NCBI GenBank assembly: GCA_963789075.1
Contig: CAWBJQ010000006.1
Location: forward strand, 124,001-188,000
Reading direction: 5' to 3'
Length of the DNA stretch: 64,000 nt
From: DATATJ01 sp963789075
GTDB lineage: Bacteria; Acidobacteriota; Vicinamibacteria; Vicinamibacterales; CAVVIG01
Positions 58,480 to 64,000 of this stretch are shown here, piece by piece. The notes below the pieces were generated by a model, which worked only from the letters and a program-made list of their open reading frames with translations, was not told the origin of the DNA and did no database searches. The position numbers were made by a program, and so were the translations under genes. Within the stretch, counting starts at the first letter, position 1. Each line of letters starts with the position of its first letter.

Positions 58480-58542
58480 CGTGGTTCGACACGCTCACCA
58501 TGAGCGGCTACCCGCTCGTCCTGAGCCCTGTCGAAGGACGTG
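58480..58542. repeat. REP element, 'ttcgacaggctcaggacgag' type
   Basis: The left arm gtggttcgacacgctcacc...gagcgg (58481-58507) and the right arm ccgctcgtcctgagccctgtcgaagg (58512-58537) form a hairpin. This core occurs in the genomes of many unrelated bacteria as a REP sequence. It lies between thiD and moaE. Confidence 0.8.
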
Positions 58543-58590
58543 ACCTCCGTCCTCCGTGATGATCGAATGCGGGTCTGGTCTGGCTTTTAG

Positions 58591-59388
58591 TTAGCCGGGC
58601 CGATGTCGGGTCCGCCAGAAATGATCGAGGGGACCATGCCCGCGGCCGATCGCCAGCGCGTGCCGTATCGCGCCGGCCACGTATTGTTGCGCTTCGAACG
58701 CCGATTCGCCCAATGAACGCCCCAATGCGAGATTCGCGGCTACAGCTGATGCGAAGGTGCACCCGGTGCCGTGCGTGTTCTTCGTCACGATGCGCGGCGT
58801 GCGCCATTCGGTGAACGTCCGGCCATCGAACAGGAGATCCACGATGTCGTCGCCCGCCGCATGGCCGCCTTTGATGATCACAGCCGATGCGCCCATGTCT
58901 TGAATGCGCCGAGCCGCCTCCCGCGCATCATCAAGCGACCGAATCGTCCGGCCGCACAGCGCTTCGGCCTCTGGAATGTTCGGCGTCACAACCAACGCTC
59001 GTGGCAGCAGCTCGGTGCACAGCATCTGCACGCCGTCGGCGTCGAGCAGCCGATCGCCGCTCTTGGCGACCATGACGGGATCGACGACGACCAGCGGCAG
59101 CTCGAGCTCTTCGATCGCCGCGGCCACCGCTTCGACGATGGCCGCGGTGGCCAGCATGCCGGTCTTGACGGCGTGCAGCGCGATGTCGCCGGCGACGGCT
59201 TCAATCTGCGCCGTGACGAAGTCGGCTTCCAGTGCGACTGCGCCCGCCACGCCCATTGTGTTTTGCGCGGTCACCGCCGTGATCGCGCTCGTGCCGTAGA
59301 CGCCGTGCGCCGCGAATGTTTTGAGGTCGGCCTGGATTCCGGCGCCGCCGCTGGAGTCGCTCCCCGCAATTGTCAGCGCTGTACGCAT
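58591..59388 (-). CDS. thiD: Hydroxymethylpyrimidine/phosphomethylpyrimidine kinase
   Basis: ThiD phosphorylates HMP and HMP-P in thiamine synthesis. The 265 residues have the substrate region TIAGSDSSGGAGIQADLKTF, VTAQNTMGV, the GM-x motif HAVKTGMLATAAIV, VVVDPVMVAKSGDRLLD, and the ATP/anion-hole end THGTGCTFASAVAANLALG with the catalytic Asp replaced as usual by the GTGC Cys loop of this subfamily. It is divergent from bioY with only 17 bp between the start codons. No thi-box riboswitch could fit there. Confidence 0.93.
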   Translation of the reverse strand: MRTALTIAGSDSSGGAGIQADLKTFAAHGVYGTSAITAVTAQNTMGVAGAVALEADFVTAQIEAVAGDIALHAVKTGMLATAAIVEAVAAAIEELELPLVVVDPVMVAKSGDRLLDADGVQMLCTELLPRALVVTPNIPEAEALCGRTIRSLDDAREAARRIQDMGASAVIIKGGHAAGDDIVDLLFDGRTFTEWRTPRIVTKNTHGTGCTFASAVAANLALGRSLGESAFEAQQYVAGAIRHALAIGRGHGPLDHFWRTRHRPG

Positions 59389-59405
59389 ACGTTAAGATCC
59401 GCCCC

Positions 59406-60014
59406 ATGCATCCCACTCTGCTCAGGCTCGTCACCGCGCGCGCGGATTCGCGCATGCTCCAGATCGCCGAGCGCGCCGGCGCGGTGGCGTTTGTCACCGT
59501 GCTGACCGCGATTGCCGCGCAGGTCAGCATTCCGCTGCCGTTCACGCCGGTGCCGTTTACGTTCCAGCCGATGGTCGTGCTGCTCGGCGGCGCAGTGCTC
59601 GGCTCGCGGCTCGGCATGGCCAGCCAGGTCGCCTATCTCGCGCTCGGGCTCGCCGGTCTGCCCGTCTTTGCCACGTCGCCCGGCTTGCCGCAAGGGCCTG
59701 CGCGGCTGATCGGCCCGACCGCCGGCTACCTACTGAGTTATCCCCTCGCGGCGTTCACAGCAGGATGGCTCGCGGAGCGCGGATTCGATCGCCGCTATCT
59801 CACGTCGGTGCTCGCGATGGCGTGCGGGCTCGCGGTCGTGTTCACGGGCGGCGTCGCATGGCTCTCGGTCGCGTTGCCGCGCGGGCTCACCGGCGCGCTC
59901 GCCGTCGGCTTCACTCCCTTCATCGTCGCCGATCTGCTGAAGCTGCTGGTCGCGGCGGGCTGCATGCCGGCGCTCTGGTGGCTCGTCGATCGGCCGAACA
60001 CCAGCAGGAACTGA
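59406..60014 (+). CDS. bioY: BioY-family biotin transporter S component
   Basis: BioY is the substrate-binding membrane component of the biotin ECF transporter and can work alone in some bacteria. The 202 residues include AQVSIPLPFTPVPFTFQPMV, the family signature, then GSRLGMASQVAYLALGLAG, IGPTAGYLLSYPLAAFTAGW and GFTPFIVADLLKLLVAAG. I chose ATG 59406. A TAAGAT box ends eight bases before it. The last 220 bp overlap the convergent methyltransferase gene. Confidence 0.92.
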   Translation: MHPTLLRLVTARADSRMLQIAERAGAVAFVTVLTAIAAQVSIPLPFTPVPFTFQPMVVLLGGAVLGSRLGMASQVAYLALGLAGLPVFATSPGLPQGPARLIGPTAGYLLSYPLAAFTAGWLAERGFDRRYLTSVLAMACGLAVVFTGGVAWLSVALPRGLTGALAVGFTPFIVADLLKLLVAAGCMPALWWLVDRPNTSRN

Positions 60015-60685
60015 AACGGCGGCACAGGTTCACGCGTCACCAGCTCCAGCCCGGCCGCTTCCGCGGCGCTGATGATCGATTGCGGATCCACGCGCTCGTC
60101 GGACGCCGGGCCCGGTCCGCCCCCTCCGGGATTGAAATCGACGAGGCCCAGACGCCCCTGCGGCTTGAGCGATCGCGCGACGTTGCGGAGCACCGTCACC
60201 GGATCGTCCATCTCGTGATACGCATCGACGATCAGCACGGCGTCGATGCCCGGCGGCAGCCGCGGGTTGCTCGCCGTCCCGAGCACGGCCCGCACGTTCT
60301 GTAGTCCTTCGCGTTGGACGCGGCGGCCAATAGCTTCGATCATCTCCGGCTGAATATCCTCGGCATACACGAGTCCGTTCGGCCCGACACGGTGCGCGAG
60401 ATGGATCGTGAACCACCCATCGCCGGCGGCCACATCGGCGACGACGGAGCCTTCGGCGATGAGCAGCGCATCCATGATCTGATCCGGCTTCTGCCATAGA
60501 TCACGATCCGGCGAATTGAGCAGGCCGAGATCCTGCGGCTCGAACAGATGGCCTTTTGGCTTTTGTGGCTTCGCCTCGGCGGACTGGGCGGGAGGGGCTG
60601 GAAGGGCAGGAAGGGAAATACCTGTCGCGAGCAGACACACGGCTAGCGCGAACGTCGTATGCCTCATTCGCGCAGCCAGTTTCAT
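59795..60685 (-). CDS. Exported SAM-dependent methyltransferase-like protein with antisense C-terminal extension
   Basis: This protein of about 296 residues has a signal peptide (TTFALAVCLLATGISLPALP), unusual for a methyltransferase. The class I core follows: SVVADVAAGDGWFTIHLAHR, VYAEDIQPEMIEAIGRR, AVLIVDAYHEMDDPVTVLRN and GRLGLVDFNPGG. The domain normally ends at about PFQFLLVFGR. The following 63 residues (Ser/Thr/Pro-rich) are the reverse strand of bioY and are probably a run-on after loss of the original stop. The start is the ATG after agaagggaagcc. Exported homologues of this type occur in soil bacteria; substrate unknown. Confidence 0.78.
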   Translation of the reverse strand: MKLAARMRHTTFALAVCLLATGISLPALPAPPAQSAEAKPQKPKGHLFEPQDLGLLNSPDRDLWQKPDQIMDALLIAEGSVVADVAAGDGWFTIHLAHRVGPNGLVYAEDIQPEMIEAIGRRVQREGLQNVRAVLGTASNPRLPPGIDAVLIVDAYHEMDDPVTVLRNVARSLKPQGRLGLVDFNPGGGGPGPASDERVDPQSIISAAEAAGLELVTREPVPPFQFLLVFGRSTSHQSAGMQPAATSSFSRSATMKGVKPTASAPVSPRGNATESHATPPVNTTASPHAIASTDVR

Positions 60686-60713
60686 GGCTTCCCTTCTGCC
60701 TCTCCAGCCCGGT

Positions 60714-62111
<1,398 letters not shown>

Positions 62112-62112
62112 G

Positions 62113-62190
62113 GCAACTCGCAAGTCTCAGCGCTCGCGTCTCAACGCTCACCTTGAGAGTTGACAGGTGAGCGGTGACACTTGAGACTTC
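62113..62190. repeat. Palindromic 'agtctcaacgctcacc' word repeat between divergent genes
   Basis: The left arm gcaactcgcaagtctcag...gtctcaacgctcacc (62113-62152) and the right arm gagttgacaggtgagcggtgacacttgagacttc (62157-62190) are inverted partners. It occupies nearly the whole 84 bp between aspA and the fumarase gene, so the promoters of both must lie within or at its edges. Confidence 0.78.
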
Positions 62191-62195
62191 ATTAT

Positions 62196-63710
62196 ATGCA
62201 TTCATTCTTCGACAGCGTGCTCCAACTCATCGTCCGCACGTCGACCGATTTACCGCCCGATGTGCGGGCCGCGATGAAAACCGCACTCGACACCGAGCCC
62301 GCCGCGACGCGGTCGGCGCAGGCGCTCACGATCATCGCGCAGAACATCGATCTCGCCGTCGACACGGAAGGCGCGATCTGCCAGGACACCGGCATGCCCA
62401 CCTTCGAGGTGCGCGTGCCGATTGGCGCCAACCAGGTCTGGATGCGCCAGCAGATTCGCGACGCGGTGAAGGAGGCGACACGCCGCGGCAAGCTGCGGCC
62501 GAATTCGGTCGATTCGATCACCGGCAAAAACTCCGGCGACAACCTGGGCCCCGGCACGCCGATCATCCACTTCGATCAATGGGAGCGCGACGAGATCGAA
62601 GTGAAGCTGATTCTGAAAGGCGGTGGCTGCGAGAACACCAACGCGCAATATGCGGTGCCTGTGGAGCTCGCACACCTTGGACGCGCCGATCGCACGCTCG
62701 ACGGTGTGAAGAAGTGCATTCTGCACGCGGTGTGGAACGCGCAGGGCAAAGGCTGCGCGCCGGGCGCCGTCGGCGTCTGCATCGGCGGCGATCGCACCTC
62801 GGGCTACGCGCACGCCAAGGAGCAGTTGTTCCGCACGCTCGACGATGTGAACCCGGATCCACGACTGGCCGAGCTCGAAGCGTCGATCATGGCGACCGTG
62901 AATGATCTCGACATCGGTGCGATGGGGTTCGGCGGCAAGGTCACGCTGATCGGCTGCAAGATCGGCGCGCTCAACCGGCTGCCGGCGAGCTTCTTCGTGT
63001 CGGTCGCCTACGACTGCTGGGCCTTTCGCCGGCTCGGCGTGATGCTGAATGCATCCAGCGGCGCGATCGAGCGCTGGCTGTACCGCGATCCGTCGAATCC
63101 GATCATTCCAATGCTCGATCAGGCCGGCTTCACGCGCACCGGCCGCGAAGTGAGCCTGCGCGCACCGCTCACGGAGGAGCAGGTGCGATCGCTGAAGGTC
63201 GGCGACGTGGTGCTGATCTCGGGGCGCATGTTCACCGGGCGGGATGCAGTGCACTCGCATCTGATGAAACATGAGCCGCCTGTCGACATGCGCGGTTCGG
63301 TGCTGTATCACTGCGGTCCGGTCGTCGTGCAAGAGGGCGACACGTGGCGCATCACCGCCGCCGGTCCGACGACGAGCATTCGCGAGGAGCCGTATCAGGG
63401 CGAGGTGATCAAACGGTACGGCGTGCGCGCGGTGATCGGCAAAGGCGGCATGGGCGCGAAAACGCTGGCCGCGCTCAAAGAGCACGGCGCGGTCTACCTG
63501 AATGCGATCGGCGGCGCGGCGCAGTTCTACGCGCGCACGATCGAGCGCGTGGACGATGTGTCGCTGCTCGACTTCGGCACGCCCGAGGCGATGTGGCACC
63601 TGACGGTGAACGAGTTCCCAGCCATCGTGACGATGGACGCGCACGGCAACTCGCTGCACAAGGATGTGGAGCAGGAGTCGGGCGAGCATCTGGCGGCGAT
63701 CGGCGGCTGA
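62196..63710 (+). CDS. fumA: Class I fumarate hydratase (iron-sulfur, alpha and beta parts fused)
   Basis: This [4Fe-4S] enzyme interconverts fumarate and malate. The 504 residues hold the alpha part with cluster Cys in EGAICQDTGMPTFEV, GGGCENTNAQYAVP and NAQGKGCAPGAVGVCIGGD. The beta part has GDVVLISGRMFTGRDAVHSH, YHCGPVVVQ, AAGPTTSIREEPYQGEVI and FPAIVTMDAHGNSLHKDVEQ. The protein is full length and intact. ATG 62196 is chosen; a TTG at 62181 lies in the repeat. It pairs with the divergent aspartase. Confidence 0.95.
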   Translation: MHSFFDSVLQLIVRTSTDLPPDVRAAMKTALDTEPAATRSAQALTIIAQNIDLAVDTEGAICQDTGMPTFEVRVPIGANQVWMRQQIRDAVKEATRRGKLRPNSVDSITGKNSGDNLGPGTPIIHFDQWERDEIEVKLILKGGGCENTNAQYAVPVELAHLGRADRTLDGVKKCILHAVWNAQGKGCAPGAVGVCIGGDRTSGYAHAKEQLFRTLDDVNPDPRLAELEASIMATVNDLDIGAMGFGGKVTLIGCKIGALNRLPASFFVSVAYDCWAFRRLGVMLNASSGAIERWLYRDPSNPIIPMLDQAGFTRTGREVSLRAPLTEEQVRSLKVGDVVLISGRMFTGRDAVHSHLMKHEPPVDMRGSVLYHCGPVVVQEGDTWRITAAGPTTSIREEPYQGEVIKRYGVRAVIGKGGMGAKTLAALKEHGAVYLNAIGGAAQFYARTIERVDDVSLLDFGTPEAMWHLTVNEFPAIVTMDAHGNSLHKDVEQESGEHLAAIGG

Positions 63711-63711
63711 T

Positions 63712-63740
63712 CAAACACAAAGGACACAAAGAGCTCATTG
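63712..63740. repeat. Half copy of the 'aaaggacacaaag' family
   Basis: tcaaacacaaaggacacaaagag directly follows the fumarase stop and matches one arm of the 'ggacacggagg' repeats. The opposite arm was not found. Confidence 0.45.
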
Positions 63741-63910
63741 CACGGAAGCAAAAATCACAGCGATTGCTGAGAGCACGGATCGCCGTTTCTGCCAAATGCC
63801 AGGGTCGATTCTTCGGACATCAGCGCAAATCACGGCGGCATTCTGATTGCGATCCGCATCGGGACGCAGACGATGGTAGAGTCGTCGTCCGCGCTCAAAG
63901 GATGCCGCTG

Positions 63911-64000
63911 ATGTTCGAAGAACGATTCGACCGTATTGACGTAACGCTGCAGAAGCTTGGTGCCCGCTTCGACGCCGTCGACAAGTGCCTCGACGCCGTC
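63911..64000 (+). CDS. Start of a coiled-coil protein (continues beyond window)
   Basis: The frame opens MFEERFDRIDVTLQKLGARF and continues to the window edge with heptad-like spacing of hydrophobic residues (FDAVDKCLDAV). A caaagga site lies eight bases before ATG 63911; ATG 63902 in the same frame is an alternative. Only 30 codons are visible, so no function can be given. The 170 bp upstream show no other gene. Confidence 0.55.
   Translation, partial: MFEERFDRIDVTLQKLGARFDAVDKCLDAV

Overview
The window looks like a chromosome segment of a soil-type Acidobacteriota, most likely Vicinamibacteria-like. The DNA is high in G+C. It carries a large Oar-type TonB-dependent receptor with a carboxypeptidase-regulatory N-terminus, two FtsX/MacB-type permeases of the acidobacterial ADOP kind (one intact, one a remnant), a sortilin/BNR-type protein of about 1050 residues, and many short palindromic intergenic repeats. 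The taxonomic call is inference from gene content. I saw no rRNA, tRNA, CRISPR array, prophage or insertion sequence.

Layout: 1-4.8 kb is a minus-strand run of envelope and lipid genes (accD, folC, lptD, plus a deoxynucleoside kinase). 4.85-8.3 kb has an enolase-superfamily OSBS/N-succinylamino-acid racemase and a HEAT-repeat/cyclophilin lipoprotein. 8.35-8.65 kb is a compact unit with promoter, structured leader, 16-residue Lys-rich ORF and terminator. 8.65-15.9 kb has a TPR protein and ddl (minus), then tgt-yajC-secD-secF (plus). The 8.65-15.26 kb part is full of single-base insertions and should be read as error-rich sequence rather than as pseudogenes. 16-22 kb has a DUF502 protein, a membrane pyrophosphatase and the tonB-exbB-exbD-exbD energy-transduction operon, next to the TonB-dependent receptor it could power (23.2-26.3 kb). 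26.4-35.7 kb has housekeeping and stress genes: TPR lipoprotein, bifunctional (p)ppGpp synthetase/hydrolase, ridA, rpmB, a DksA/TraR-type zinc-finger protein, lon and a class IV HDAC-like deacetylase. 35.9-42.5 kb is accessory and partly decayed: BNR protein, FG-GAP protein fused to an alpha/beta-hydrolase remnant, a four-helix membrane protein and a broken Fic gene. 42.5-48.4 kb is the nudix gene followed by ileS-lspA-lgt-rluD. 48.45-52.6 kb is an M16 peptidase pair, a HAD phosphatase and a GNAT protein. 52.7-64 kb has the ADOP permease, hit, prfA-prmC, moaE-moaD, thiD, bioY, a methyltransferase, and aspartase divergent from class I fumarase.

The most striking feature is a set of at least ten kinds of short hairpin elements. 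In many of them both arms are built from an approximately 7-10-base word repeated in tandem and in inverted orientation. They fill intergenic spaces and have entered genes: two are inserted in frame (60 and 63 bp) in the deacetylase gene, one bridges the stop and start of the M16 genes, and the GTAG tips of others supply the stop codons of three genes. A second theme is promoters whose -10 box lies 6-8 bases upstream of the start codon, suggesting leaderless mRNAs, including a palindromic -10 shared by two divergent genes. Single-base insertions also break a few genes outside the dense tract (TonB receptor, ridA, lon, BNR gene, prmC, membrane protein). Whether these are assembly errors cannot be decided from the sequence alone.
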